From Xanthomonas hortorum (lineage in GTDB: Bacteria > Pseudomonadota > Gammaproteobacteria > Xanthomonadales > Xanthomonadaceae), in assembly GCF_024339125.1 (NCBI RefSeq), contig NZ_CP101417.1:3235001-3299000 (forward strand): a stretch of 64,000 nt of DNA. The letters run 5' to 3'. Every line of letters starts with the position of its first letter. Within the stretch, counting starts at the first letter, position 1. The position numbers and the translations under genes were made by a program. The notes below the pieces were generated by a model. The model ran no database searches and was not told where the DNA came from. It saw only the letters and a program-made list of their open reading frames with translations. This document shows, one piece after another, positions 53,133 through 62,581 of this stretch.

Positions 53133-53161
53133 AGTGTAGGGATCGGCGCGCCCTGTCACAA
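53133..53161 (-). promoter_or_regulatory. Promoter of ssrA
   Basis: On the minus strand, TTGTGA (-35), a 17-bp spacer and TACACT (-10) lie about 30 bp upstream of the mature tmRNA 5' end. This leaves a short 5' extension for RNase P to remove. Confidence 0.7.
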
Positions 53162-53238
53162 GTGGTGAGATACGCAGCGCTTACAGTGGCTTCAGTCCCG
53201 TACCGAACGGAACAATCTGTAAACGAAGGAGCGAAGCG

Positions 53239-54809
53239 ATGGCGACCAGCAAGCCCCCACGTCCACGGCCGGCGCGTGCAGCGCCCCGCAAACCAGCGGC
53301 CACTGCCGATCAACTCGCGCGCAAACGTGCAGCGCGCAGCGCGCAGCCGCAGACCACGGCGAAGAGCCGCGTGCAGGACAAGGCGCGCACGGTGATCTAC
53401 ATCCATGGCATCGGCAACAAGCCGCCGGCCGAGGTGTTGCGCTGCCAATGGGACAAGGCCTTGTTCGGACGGCCGATGGGCGAGCGCACGCGCCTGGCGT
53501 ACTGGGTCAATCGCGAGCGGTATCCGGTCGCCGAGCCCGGCAGTTGCGAGGCGCGCGATGTCGGCCCCGCGCTCAATCAGAGTGTGCAGCGCGCCTTGAG
53601 TACGCTTGGGTTGGTGCCAGGCGAGCAGGATCTGCATCTGCTGGCCGATGCGTTGGCGCAGAGCGAGCAGGAACGCAGCGATCTGCATCGCTTGCTGGAC
53701 GAGCTGGACATGGCGTCCGCCACGCCTGCCGTTGGTGAAGTGCAGGCGAAAGGCCCGATCAATGCGATCAACCGCGTGCTGCTGCGCTTGATCTCTGCCG
53801 CGCTGCTGCAGGACGTGCACGATCTGTTCTTCGTGCCCGAGCGTGCGGCGTTGATGCGCGAAAGCCTGGCGCAGCGGTTGCGCTCGGGCGGCGGGCCGTT
53901 CGTGGTGGTCGCGCACAGCCAGGGCTCGATGATCGCCTTCGATGTGCTGCGCCAGCTACAGGCCGCCGAGTGCGAGGTCAGCTTGTTCCTGACCCTGGGC
54001 TCTCCGCTGGGCTTGCCGCAAGTGCGCAGCATGTTCAAACGCTGGACCGGCACGCGCAAGCTGCCGTTTCCCGAGTGCGTGCGGCGCTGGATCAACGTGG
54101 CCGAAACACGCGACCCGATCGCGCTGGACCCGGATCTCACCGACGACATCGCCAATGCCAAGGGACGTTTCGAAAACCTCTCGGACGCACGCTTGAATCC
54201 GGATTGGCAGCACAACCCGCATTCGGGCTCGGGCTATCTGTCGATTCCGCAGGTGCGTGCGGCGGTGCGTGAGGCCGTCGGCATGGGCTTCGATCAGCCG
54301 GTGTCCAACGCGGTGCTGATCAAGGATCTCAGCGAGCAACTGGAAGCGCATGGGTCCGAGCATCGGCATGAAGTGCTGATCGAACTGGATCGTCGCCTGC
54401 TCGGCAACGACCCGGCCGCCACGCGTGCGCTGCTGCTGGCGCAGTTGCGCGAGACCGCTGCACGCAGCACCGGCTTGAGCGGCGACGCGTTGGATGAGGC
54501 GATCGAACTGGAAGACGGCTTGCAGCGTTTCGTCTCGGCGCGGTTGACGCGCTTCGAGATCGAGTCATTGCAGGATCGCTACCGCGCACTCGGATTCCGG
54601 CGCGTGTGGCGCGATGCCGGCAAGCGCGCGCTGATCAACGTCTCCGGCAACGTGTTGCATGCCGATGCTGCGCGCACCGCGTATCGCGCGCGCGGTCAGC
54701 AGATCGGCTGGGCGGTGCTGGACACCGGCATTGCGGCCAGTCATCCGCATTTCTTCGTGAAGGGCGAGCGTGACAGTGTGGTGGCGCAATGGGATTGCAC
54801 GCGGCGTGG
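53239..54809 (+). pseudogene. Hydrolase/subtilisin fusion protein, 5' part (interrupted)
   Basis: The first 523 residues of a large protein. After a basic N-terminus comes an alpha/beta-hydrolase-like part: VIYIHGIGNKPPAEV and the nucleophile elbow VVAHSQGSMIAFD. The C-terminal end is the beginning of a subtilisin (S8) domain: IGWAVLDTGIAASHPHF contains the catalytic Asp. The frame then runs into the IS21-type unit and stops at 54870. With the 3' part (60988-61867) it forms one open frame of 817 codons once the unit and one GCGTGG are removed. AAGGAG precedes the ATG. Confidence 0.88.
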
Positions 54810-54913
54810 TACGAAAAGCCAACCAACTGGACACTCATCGGCGACGGAACTGGACACCGCCGCCAAATGAATTGGATGCGAGCGCCAGAAGCGCTGGACA
54901 GCGCCGCCAATCT

Positions 54914-55657
54914 TCACTTCCCGGACTTGGCCACCTTCGTCTTTCGCATGGATTCACCCTTGAGCGCTAGTTTGTGGCTGCTGTGAATCAGTCGATCCAT
55001 GATGGCATCAGCCAAAGCAGGGTCATGGATAAACGCATGCCAGTCCTGCACTGGCATCTGGCCAGCCACAATCGTGGCGCCAGAGCCGACACGGTCATCG
55101 AGTAATTCCAGTAGATCTGCACGTCCGCGGCTGCTCAGCGGCGTCAGGCCGAAATCATCCAAGATTAGTAGTCCGGTCCTGGCGAGTTGATTGCGAAGCT
55201 TGGCCAGTGAGCCGTCCGCATGCCCGACCTCCATGTCTTCCAACAGGCGGCCTACGCGCCGGTAGCCTACGGTGATCCCTTGGCGTGCGGCTTGTACGGC
55301 CAGGGCACATGCCAACCAGGTCTTTCCAGTACCTGTTTGTCCAGTGACCAAAACGTTTTGGCGGTGCTCAATCCAGCCACAGGTCAGCAAATCCGCGATC
55401 ACCGATCGATCCAACCCGCGCCCAACACGATAGTCAATAGCCTCCGGTTCGGCGTAGACCTTGAGCTTGGCATTGCGAATCAGGCGCGTGAAGCGCTTGC
55501 TGTCGCGCTGACTCACCTCGGCGTCAACCAGATGGCCAAGGCGCTGATCGAAGCCGAGTGCTCCGTAGCTGGATTGGGCGAGTTGATGTTCGACGCCAGC
55601 CACCATGCCGGTCAATTTGAGCGTTCGTAGCTGATCAATCGTATGTTCCAAAGACAT
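54914..55657 (-). CDS. istB: IstB, IS21 transposition ATPase
   Basis: A 247-residue AAA+ protein: Walker A GQTGTGKTWLA, Walker B GLLILDDFGLTPL. It selects the target and activates IstA. It lies 15 bp after istA, as usual, and appears complete. Confidence 0.93.
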   Translation of the reverse strand: MSLEHTIDQLRTLKLTGMVAGVEHQLAQSSYGALGFDQRLGHLVDAEVSQRDSKRFTRLIRNAKLKVYAEPEAIDYRVGRGLDRSVIADLLTCGWIEHRQNVLVTGQTGTGKTWLACALAVQAARQGITVGYRRVGRLLEDMEVGHADGSLAKLRNQLARTGLLILDDFGLTPLSSRGRADLLELLDDRVGSGATIVAGQMPVQDWHAFIHDPALADAIMDRLIHSSHKLALKGESMRKTKVAKSGK

Positions 55658-55672
55658 AATGTTCTCCCTGAA

Positions 55673-57208
55673 TTATGAGTAGTAGTTAGCACCGCGCACG
55701 TTTTCGTGCGCCTGTGGAGCGTCATCGTTGCTTGCACTGTCATCGCAAGATGCGCTGCGATCCAGATGGCGCACCAGGATCGACTTCACCGAGCTGACAC
55801 TGTTTGCTTGGATGCGCACTGCCCGGTCACAGGCCGCCTGCAGCCTTTCGATCCCGTGTTCACGCGCAAGGCGTCGCAGCCCTCGACAGGCTTGCAGGGT
55901 CAGTGCCGGTCGGCGATGGGTCGCGCTATGTCGTTGCACGAACTTATGCAGGGCGCCTCCTTGCTGACGCGCCCATGTCATCAGTACGTCCGGCGTGTCT
56001 TGTGCGTAAGCGCGATGAGCCGGTGGCTGGTGCTCCGGTGACGTGCTACATCCACCCACTTCGCCGCTGCGCGGATGCATGGCCACCCGCTTGTCGCGGT
56101 GGAAGACTGCCACGGCCTCCCGGGTGACCTTCAAGTTCACCTTTGCGCCAACCAATGTGTGAGGAACCGAGTAAAAGTGGCCCTGCCAAGGGACGTGGTA
56201 ATCCTGTCCCACAGGGACCTTAAGCTTCCACTCTGCGTACTCGTAGGGCATCTGCGGACAGGGACGCAGCGCGGGGCCGTCCAGTTCCTCGAACAGTTGC
56301 TGACGGCTTTTTCCGCCGGACCCACGCATCGGACGAAGGTTCATGCGGTCCACCAGCTCGGCAATGGCGCGATTCAGTTCCTCCAGCGAGAAGAACACCC
56401 GATTGCGCAGCCGCGCCAGGATCCAACGCTGGGCCAGTTGCACCCCAATCTCCACCGGCGCCTTGTCCGTAGGTTTGCGCGGACGTGCCGGCAGCACCAT
56501 GGTGTCGTAGTGTGCAGCGAACTCGGCGTAGGTCATGTTCAGCAGTGCCCCGTCCTGCCCGGAAACGGAGGTCACCGCCGCCTTGAGGTTATCCGGCACC
56601 AGATAGGTGGGCACGCCCGCAAAGAACTCCAGCGCCTTTGCATTGCAAGCGATCCAGTCAACCGATTTCTGGCTTGCGACGGCATAGACGAAGGTCTTGC
56701 GGCTGGCACCCATGACCGCCACGAAGAGCTCCACCGGGGTTGTTGCGCCGGTCATCTGATCAGTGATCGAAGGGCGCACTCCGGAGAAGTCCAGAAACAG
56801 CTGTTGTCCCGGTACACGCACCTGACGCATGACCAGTCCTCGCTTACGCGCATAGCGGCGGTAGCGGCGTCGGAACTCGGTCTCTGACATCGCCCCGGCT
56901 TCCAAGCCAAGGGCATATTCCTCATGCAATAGCGCGATCGTCATGCCGCGCCGCTGCAGCTCGGCGTGCACATACGACCAATCCGGTTCAACGAGCAACT
57001 TCTTCGCACTACTTTTGCCCGGATTCAATCGGCGCGCCAGCGCGACTTCGTCCATGCTCTCGATGTCATCCCACGATTGTGAGAGGGCTCGCAGGCGTTT
57101 GCGATAGCGGCCGACCGTGGTCGGCGAGCGATTCAACTTTTGACCAACCTGCCGATCGGTCAGGTCAGTGCGCAGCAGGCACCGGCACAGGTCTTTCAAC
57201 GGATTCAT
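55673..57208 (-). CDS. istA: IstA, IS21 transposase
   Basis: A 511-residue DDE transposase. N-terminal HTH (DLTDRQVGQKLNRSPTTVGR), then an rve-type core: Asp in LFLDFSGVRP, Asp in YLVPDNLKAAV and Glu in KAPVEIGVQLAQRW. The C-terminal Mu-like beta-barrel (HVPWQGHFYSVPHTLVGAKV) is intact. No break seen, so the unit may still be mobile. Confidence 0.93.
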   Translation of the reverse strand: MNPLKDLCRCLLRTDLTDRQVGQKLNRSPTTVGRYRKRLRALSQSWDDIESMDEVALARRLNPGKSSAKKLLVEPDWSYVHAELQRRGMTIALLHEEYALGLEAGAMSETEFRRRYRRYARKRGLVMRQVRVPGQQLFLDFSGVRPSITDQMTGATTPVELFVAVMGASRKTFVYAVASQKSVDWIACNAKALEFFAGVPTYLVPDNLKAAVTSVSGQDGALLNMTYAEFAAHYDTMVLPARPRKPTDKAPVEIGVQLAQRWILARLRNRVFFSLEELNRAIAELVDRMNLRPMRGSGGKSRQQLFEELDGPALRPCPQMPYEYAEWKLKVPVGQDYHVPWQGHFYSVPHTLVGAKVNLKVTREAVAVFHRDKRVAMHPRSGEVGGCSTSPEHQPPAHRAYAQDTPDVLMTWARQQGGALHKFVQRHSATHRRPALTLQACRGLRRLAREHGIERLQAACDRAVRIQANSVSSVKSILVRHLDRSASCDDSASNDDAPQAHENVRGANYYS

Positions 57209-57363
57209 GGCACTCCTTGCACCGCCTTCGTTCCAGGCACCAGCATCCGGGCCAGAACAGCGGCAACAGTCCCCCGCGCCAGCGCGTAAGAGCTGGCAAA
57301 CAGGGATTGACGAAGGGAGGGCGGATGCCGAGAATGCAGCGAATAGGTTCTAGCTACACCCTC

Positions 57364-57397
57364 AAAGCCCCCAAGCGTTGACGCGCTTGGGGGCTTT
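57364..57397. terminator. Strong hairpin between istA and the cargo genes
   Basis: AAAGCCCCCAAGCG and CGCTTGGGGGCTTT form a 14-bp stem with a 6-nt loop and T/A-rich edges; it can act in both directions. It may insulate the cargo from the transposase genes. No gene is seen between 57209 and 57469. Confidence 0.85.
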
Positions 57398-57469
57398 TGC
57401 ATTTCCCACGTGTGGAATGGCGGTGGGAGTCGTCAGGTCATGCTGACCCCCTGTCTTCCATGTTCGCAG

Positions 57470-57757
57470 TCATGGCGTGTTTCCGTTTGGGTGCGATGCC
57501 CGGATGGCTTGGTCGCGCAAGCCTGCCAGCCAGTGCGCAATGTCTTTGGCAAGCGCGTATTTGCCGCGGCGATTAGGGATGGGGAACACCGGCACCGGCA
57601 GCGAGTCACGGGACAGAGCCTGCCGGAACGCATCCAGCGAGGTGTAGCCCAGTGCTTGGCGCAGATCATCCTGGCCGATCACCGGGCCGTAGTGGTGCAA
57701 CAGATCCTGCTCCAGGACTTTGGCCAACGCGCCGATGTGTTCGTCACGCTCTGTCAT
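57470..57757 (-). CDS. Small winged-HTH-like protein
   Basis: A 95-residue protein. PVIGQDDLRQALGYTSLDAF, then SRDSLPVPVFPIPNRRGKYALAKDIAHWL, resembles the AlpA/excisionase-like HTH of plasmid and phage proteins. It could be a regulator or accessory factor of the unit. It is divergent from the 345-residue gene (94 bp between). Function not shown. Confidence 0.6.
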   Translation of the reverse strand: MTERDEHIGALAKVLEQDLLHHYGPVIGQDDLRQALGYTSLDAFRQALSRDSLPVPVFPIPNRRGKYALAKDIAHWLAGLRDQAIRASHPNGNTP

Positions 57758-57851
57758 GCCGCTAGCGTAACGATTGCACCGATAGTCGCCCAGAAGGAAA
57801 CTGAGGGCTTCCGCGTTACTCTAAATTGCACCGCAATGAGTCGATAAGCCA

Positions 57852-58889
57852 TTGATACAGATCAAGGACTACAAACTTGGCCGGGTAAAAGCGGTAGTTC
57901 GCTTAGCCGAATCGAACGCAAACCGTTCCGCTGAGAAGGCCTTGAACGTGCTGAAGGTTGGCTTATGGTTCGAGGGGCTGCGGGCGCGTATGGGCCGTCC
58001 GACGGCCTATCGCCTGGGTCAGGTTTTGCAGCCCGGCACCTACCTCAAGGGCGAGCACCATCACAATTTGTGGGCCAAGTACGCCCTGGGTAAGCACGTC
58101 CCCGGCGCCGAAACTCTCCGCACCACAGAAGCAGCCATGGCAGGCTCCAGTGAAATCCTCATGGCAGCAGCTTGGGACGCGCTGGACATCTCCCGCCCTG
58201 TTGGGGTAAGTGCCGACACGCTGCTAAAGCGGTTGGGACCCGGGATCCAGATGGCGATCTTCGATCAGCAGGCGTTGGAGCGCGGACGCTATGTGCGGCG
58301 TAAAGCAACGCGCCAAGTGACTCGACGCCTGGAGGGACAAGCGGGCCTGGATAGCCTAGCCGCGCTCGTCGTATTGCTTCGAGAAGCGCATGAAGCAGGA
58401 AATCAAGGGCGGGCTTTTGAACTCGGGCGTTCGCTGCACGCCAGCCTGTTCCTGGCCACGATTGAGGGTCCGCTGTGGGAGATCGCAGAGGAGCTGTTCG
58501 CCTACTTCATCTGCTTCATTTTTCCGTTGGCAGAAGACAAGGAGCTTGCGTTTGATCTGCATCCAAGGATCATGCAAAGGCAGGCTTTCTGCTTCTCCCG
58601 CGTCGTACTGCAGCTAGAGGACGCTGGATGGGATGGCTATCTCCCGGGCGGGCATACCCGGCAGCTGCGTCGGTTGCTGACGATTGATTTTGGTTTCGAT
58701 CTGTTCTTTGGGCTCGGACCACGCTTTCGGCTGACTCAGCCGGTCGAACAATCCAGCGAGAACGCCAGGCGATGGGTCGCAGAGCAAGACATTGCATGGG
58801 AGTGGGGACTGAGGACGCTTCAAGCCGGCAGGCGCGAGCGCCTGATGCCGGATGAGGTGAGAGATCGAATTGCCGCTTCGGGCGCCTGA
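57852..58889 (+). CDS. Unknown protein in the IS21-type unit (345 residues)
   Basis: Not recognised. It is mainly helical, without a signal or clear membrane spans. An early segment (FEGLRARMGRPTAYRLGQVL, then LWAKYALGKHVPG) looks like proteins with a short DNA-associated helical part seen on plasmids and islands. The first possible start is TTG at 57852; the next ATG (57990) would lose 46 residues. The codon use is chromosomal-like. Confidence 0.5.
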   Translation: MIQIKDYKLGRVKAVVRLAESNANRSAEKALNVLKVGLWFEGLRARMGRPTAYRLGQVLQPGTYLKGEHHHNLWAKYALGKHVPGAETLRTTEAAMAGSSEILMAAAWDALDISRPVGVSADTLLKRLGPGIQMAIFDQQALERGRYVRRKATRQVTRRLEGQAGLDSLAALVVLLREAHEAGNQGRAFELGRSLHASLFLATIEGPLWEIAEELFAYFICFIFPLAEDKELAFDLHPRIMQRQAFCFSRVVLQLEDAGWDGYLPGGHTRQLRRLLTIDFGFDLFFGLGPRFRLTQPVEQSSENARRWVAEQDIAWEWGLRTLQAGRRERLMPDEVRDRIAASGA

Positions 58890-59154
58890 ACTTCCTTCGC
58901 TTTGACATGAACCCTCCTCACGGCCTCAATCGGCCTTCTCGTAAGCGCCCGTGGAATCGGATGTTGAACCCCTCTGCTCCAAGACTTCGCACCGAAGTGT
59001 TCGATTACATCGATATGTAATACAAGCCGATCGAGGGTCGGGGGGGGGATTCGTAAAAAAAGCAAAAAGTGATCTAACCTGCTGTCAGAAAAGGATTTTT
59101 TCAAGAATCCCTGCCAAGCCTCTATAGAGGCTCGAGAATCCCGCGCGTCAATGC
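58890..59154. other. Spacer before the effector promoter
   Basis: No gene seen. It contains a run of nine G (59039-59048 region) and an AT-rich stretch (TTCGTAAAAAAAGCAAAAAG), followed by the PIP box. Confidence 0.4.
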
Positions 59155-59215
59155 TTCGTCGTCCCAGCTATGACTTCGGTGAGCCAGCGCGAATCGGAGA
59201 GCTTCTCGCCAAACT
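59155..59215 (+). promoter_or_regulatory. Perfect PIP box and -10 motif (HrpX regulon)
   Basis: TTCGT-N15-TTCGG (59155-59179) matches the plant-inducible-promoter consensus TTCGB-N15-TTCGB. CAAACT (59210-59215), a YANNNT -10 motif, starts 31 bases after the box, within the 30-32 bp spacing known for HrpX-controlled genes. It lies 30 bp before the effector start, so the effector should be switched on with the type III secretion system in the plant. Confidence 0.9.
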
Positions 59216-59244
59216 TGCTCCGACAGTCACTGTAGGAGATCAAC

Positions 59245-60705
59245 ATGGGTCTATGCGTTTCAAAGCCGAGCGTGGCGGGCTCACTTGAGGATTATGCAGC
59301 CCACGCCGCAGAGCAGACCACGCCCTCTACGCCGTCATCTCCCGAGGCGCCCATGTCACCTAGCCTGTATGGCTTGGGGTCACTCGGGGCTCGTAGGGCA
59401 AGGCGGGCTGGCGCCGGCCATTTGCCGCACAAAGTTCAGCAGCACGGGGAAAACGTAGCGCTGGCAGCTATCGACATGGCGCTGTCCAGACCGTGGGAGA
59501 AAGTGACCGTGGAACTGAAACATCGCCGCCCCCACCAGGCGCTGGCTCCAGAGGAACGAATCAGTTCTGATGTGCAGCTGCAAGTGCTTTACACCGAGGA
59601 ACAAGGCGAACATACGCTCCACATTGAAAGCAGTCGCTTCCATGAGCCGAGACATCAATCCCTCACGGAGTGGTCCCAGACGTTGTTGAGGGAGGCTGCC
59701 TTCGCGGCTCTGGCGCCCGGCATGCAGGGGCTGAACCATAGTATCACCTCGGTATCGCCGCCTATCCGCAGGTCACTGCCAGGACCTGCTACCGAGTGCA
59801 GTCTGTCGCCCGCACAGGTCGCGCTGACGGGCGTGGCACGATGGCCAGATCCGCGCGTCAACCAAGAGTCAACCCCAGAGAATCAAGAGTATGGCCGCCG
59901 ATTTTATGCCACTGCGCGGGAAGGTGGCGAACGTATTGCAAGCGGGCAGATCCAGACCTTCCGGCAGTTGTGGGATTTCTCAGGCGCAGCACGTCATAGC
60001 TGGGCTACACAACAAAATCCGCAGGCAGAGGGCCCCGGTCAAACGAAAGGAAATGCACAGCCATTTGCGGCGGGCTACCCACGGCAAAAGAACGTCTCCA
60101 CGCCTCTTACAAAACACTATGCATATCTGCGACCAAGGGTGCGCCAGCTTCCGCTGATCCGGCAAGCGAACGACCTTGTTGCAAAAAGTGAGCAGGCGCT
60201 GCCCAAAACATTCATGGCGCATGATGTTTTCGAAATGGTAGGTGTACTGAATGGGGCAATGATACCGCTCACCCAATTAAAGCTGGCTGTGAATCCTGAC
60301 GACTTCTACCATTCGCTCGCCCAGCAAGGGCGGAAAGGAAACGGTCTGCAGGTTGAAGGCTCAGCTTTTCCATTTGTCATTGAGCACACACCATTCGGAA
60401 TGGTGCAGCCGATCATGAATCATGTCGAAACCTTGTTTAGCAACTTAATCGCACAACGCCACGATCCCGCCAGCCTGATGCCGACGCTGGGTAGTCTCCA
60501 CTGGTGGATGGCGCATGCCATGCCTGACAGTAGAGGAAGCGCTGCGAAGACCGAATTGGCCGTCCGAGCATTGGCGCATGCGCATGGTATCGAATTACCA
60601 CCTTTCGCGCATGGAATTGCAGCAGATCTGGAGGCATTCGTCACAGACCGCGAGAGCTTCAGTTCCCGCTACGCGGACTTCTTCGAACTGCCGGAGCAGG
60701 CGTGA
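59245..60705 (+). CDS. Type III effector with XopE-like acylation N-terminus
   Basis: A 486-residue protein. The start MGLCVSKPSVAGS matches XopE-family effectors (and XopAI): Gly2 and Ser6 suit N-myristoylation and Cys4 palmitoylation, so the plant plasma membrane is the likely site of action. Residues 20-60 are Ser/Thr/Pro-rich, as in secretion signals. The rest is not recognised as the HopX/XopE catalytic domain: I see no transglutaminase-like Cys-His-Asp pattern. A C-terminal TLGSLHWWMAHAMPDSRGSA stretch is distinct. A chimera made by swapping secretion ends is likely. GGAG precedes the ATG. Confidence 0.78.
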   Translation: MGLCVSKPSVAGSLEDYAAHAAEQTTPSTPSSPEAPMSPSLYGLGSLGARRARRAGAGHLPHKVQQHGENVALAAIDMALSRPWEKVTVELKHRRPHQALAPEERISSDVQLQVLYTEEQGEHTLHIESSRFHEPRHQSLTEWSQTLLREAAFAALAPGMQGLNHSITSVSPPIRRSLPGPATECSLSPAQVALTGVARWPDPRVNQESTPENQEYGRRFYATAREGGERIASGQIQTFRQLWDFSGAARHSWATQQNPQAEGPGQTKGNAQPFAAGYPRQKNVSTPLTKHYAYLRPRVRQLPLIRQANDLVAKSEQALPKTFMAHDVFEMVGVLNGAMIPLTQLKLAVNPDDFYHSLAQQGRKGNGLQVEGSAFPFVIEHTPFGMVQPIMNHVETLFSNLIAQRHDPASLMPTLGSLHWWMAHAMPDSRGSAAKTELAVRALAHAHGIELPPFAHGIAADLEAFVTDRESFSSRYADFFELPEQA

Positions 60706-60981
60706 TCGGCCCGCGCCTGCTCTAGCTCTGCCGGCGTTTAGGCTCCGTGAGAATCCCTCGCTAGCAGTACGTGGCCGCGCAGTCCTCCCGCAGGCGGCGC
60801 TGGGCGCTCTATAAGCGCTGCCTCTGACCAGCAGCAGGCCAGCCGAGTTGCATCCTCCTTGCCTGGCTGCGCTGACTTTGCAAGTCACAACCGTCCAGCC
60901 TAAATGACGTCGCCGTCCAGTTTGGCTGATAGCTTCGTCCAGTTTATTTAGTGTCAGCGTCCACTTGCTTGGCTGTATGTA
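60706..60981. other. Right end of the IS21-type unit
   Basis: Non-coding, with four GTCCA repeats (60893, 60915, 60937, 60959 regions) that form the right terminal repeats of the unit. No gene seen. Confidence 0.7.
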
Positions 60982-60987
60982 GCGTGG

Positions 60988-61867
60988 CGCGCCTAAACGA
61001 TTGACGCGCGCAGATGGCGATGCATTCGCCAGACTCGATCGGCATGGGCACGGCACCCATATCGCCGGCATCATCGCCGGCCAATCTCGCGCGGTGATCG
61101 CGGACGTGGAGGGCAATCCCGGTAAACCACAGGAGTTCGCCGGCATGGCGCCGGACACGCAGTTGTATGGATTCAAGGTGCTGGACGACACCGGAAACGG
61201 TCGCGATTCCTGGATGATCAAGGCGGTGCAGCAAGTGGCGGCGATCAACGAGCGCGCAGGCGAGTTGGTCATCCACGGGGTCAACCTGAGCCTGGGCGGC
61301 TACTTCGACCCGGAGAGTTACGGCTGCGGTTTTACGCCGTTGTGCAACGAGTTGCGCCGGCTATGGCGGCAAGGTGTACTGGTTGTCGTTGCCGCCGGCA
61401 ACGAGGGCATGGCCTGGTTGATGCGCAACGACGGCGATGCATATCCGGCCAACATGGATCTGTCGATCAGCGACCCGGGCAATCTGGAAGACGCCATCGT
61501 GGTCGGCTCGGTGCACAAGAGCAGCCCGCACAATTACGGCGTCTCGTATTTTTCGTCGCGCGGGCCGACCGCCGATGGCCGCGGCAAGCCCGATGTGGTC
61601 GCACCAGGCGAAAAGATCCTGTCGGCCTATTACGACTTCGACCCGAACGATGCGGCCAGCCTGATGGTGGAGATGAGCGGTACCAGCATGGCCGCACCGC
61701 ATGTCTCCGGCGTATTGGCCGGCTTCCTCTCCGCACGCCGCGAGTTCATCGGCTTTCCGGATCGGGTCAAGCAACTGCTGCTGGAAACCAGTACCGACCT
61801 GCAACGCGATCGCTATGTGCAGGGCAGGGGGGTGCCGAATCTGATGCGGATGCTTGGGAGGACGTGA
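60988..61867 (+). pseudogene. Hydrolase/subtilisin fusion protein, 3' part
   Basis: This part contains most of the S8 protease domain: catalytic His in HGHGTHIAGIIAG, the oxyanion region VVVAAGNEGMAW and Ser in MSGTSMAAPHVSGVLAG. It lacks the Asp-bearing strand, which lies 6 kb upstream. Read across the removed unit, the junction gives CTRRGAPKRLTRADGDAF in frame. An internal start (near 61001) could make a fragment, which would be inactive. Confidence 0.88.
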
Positions 61868-62017
61868 TTCGGGATTCGGGATTGGGGATTGGCAAAAGCA
61901 CGTCAGGACGCTGGTGGCTCCCATCGTGTGGATGGCGCAAAGACGTTGCTACATCTGAATCAGCAAGCAGCATTTGCGGTTACGAATTCCCAATGCCGAA
62001 TCCCCAATCCCGGCCCC
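61868..62017. repeat. Inverted short repeats around a 90-bp spacer
   Basis: GGGATTCGGGATTGGGGATT (about 61870-61890) reappears inverted as AATCCCCAATCCCGG at about 62000-62014. The unit lies in the gap before smpB. It looks like a small dispersed or MITE-like element. Confidence 0.5.
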
Positions 62018-62521
62018 TCACGCATCGCGATTATGCCGCCGCATCACGCGCTGCTTGTCGCGCTGCCAGTCGCGGTCCTTGGCGGCGTCGCGCTTGTCGT
62101 GATTCTGCTTGCCCTTGGCCAGTGCGATTTCCAGCTTGACCTTGTTGTTGCTCCAGTACAGCGCAGTGGGCACCAGGGTGTAGCCGTCGCGTTCGACGCT
62201 GCTCAGCACCTTGTCGATTTCCCGACGATGCAGCAGCAGCTTGCGGTCGCGGCGTTCCACCGGCACGGTGTGGCTGGAGGCCTGGATCAGCGGTGTGATC
62301 TGCGCGCCGATCAGGAAAATCTCGCCGGAGCGCACATACGCGTAGCCGTCAATGATATTGGCGCGGCCGGCGCGAATCGCCTTGACCTCCCAGCCCTGCA
62401 GGGCCAGGCCGGCTTCGTAGCGCTCTTCCAGGTGGTACTCGTGGCGCGCACGCTTGTTCAACGCGATGGTTTTCGTGGCCGTCGCGCCGTTTGCTTTATC
62501 CTTGGCTGGTTTCTTGCTCAT
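62018..62521 (-). CDS. smpB: SsrA-binding protein SmpB
   Basis: A 167-residue partner of tmRNA in trans-translation. After a Lys/Ala-rich start come KTIALNKRARHEYHLEERYE, GLALQGWEVKAIRAGRANI and the C-terminal tail KGKQNHDKRDAAKDRDW that mimics mRNA in the A site. It is divergent from ratA with 60 bp between. Confidence 0.95.
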   Translation of the reverse strand: MSKKPAKDKANGATATKTIALNKRARHEYHLEERYEAGLALQGWEVKAIRAGRANIIDGYAYVRSGEIFLIGAQITPLIQASSHTVPVERRDRKLLLHRREIDKVLSSVERDGYTLVPTALYWSNNKVKLEIALAKGKQNHDKRDAAKDRDWQRDKQRVMRRHNRDA

Positions 62522-62581
62522 GCCGCTATTGTCGCCGATTCGGTGTCTTCAAACGATCTTCTGTCTTTCACAAGTTAGAGA

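Larger units (their letters stand above)
54810..60981. mobile_element. IS21-type transposable unit with effector cargo
   Basis: A 6,172-bp unit. Its ends read TAC(GA/AT)A(A/C)AGCCAA(C/G)CAA(C/G)TGGAC, inverted to each other, and are flanked by GCGTGG on both sides (54804-54809, 60982-60987), a 6-bp duplication typical of IS21. Extra TGGAC repeats inside both ends (three left, four right) match the multiple terminal repeats of IS21. It contains istB and istA at the left, then a small wHTH gene, an unknown 345-residue protein and a type III effector. A simple IS21 is about 2-2.5 kb, so 3.5 kb is cargo. Confidence 0.88.

Noticed and set aside
57852..58889. Plasmid replication protein
   Set aside because: Size and position beside a wHTH gene suggested it, but no Rep motif, iterons or origin-like sequence could be seen.
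59245..60705. Naming the effector XopE or XopAI
   Set aside because: Only the acylated N-terminus matches from memory; the catalytic features of those families were not found, so no symbol was given.
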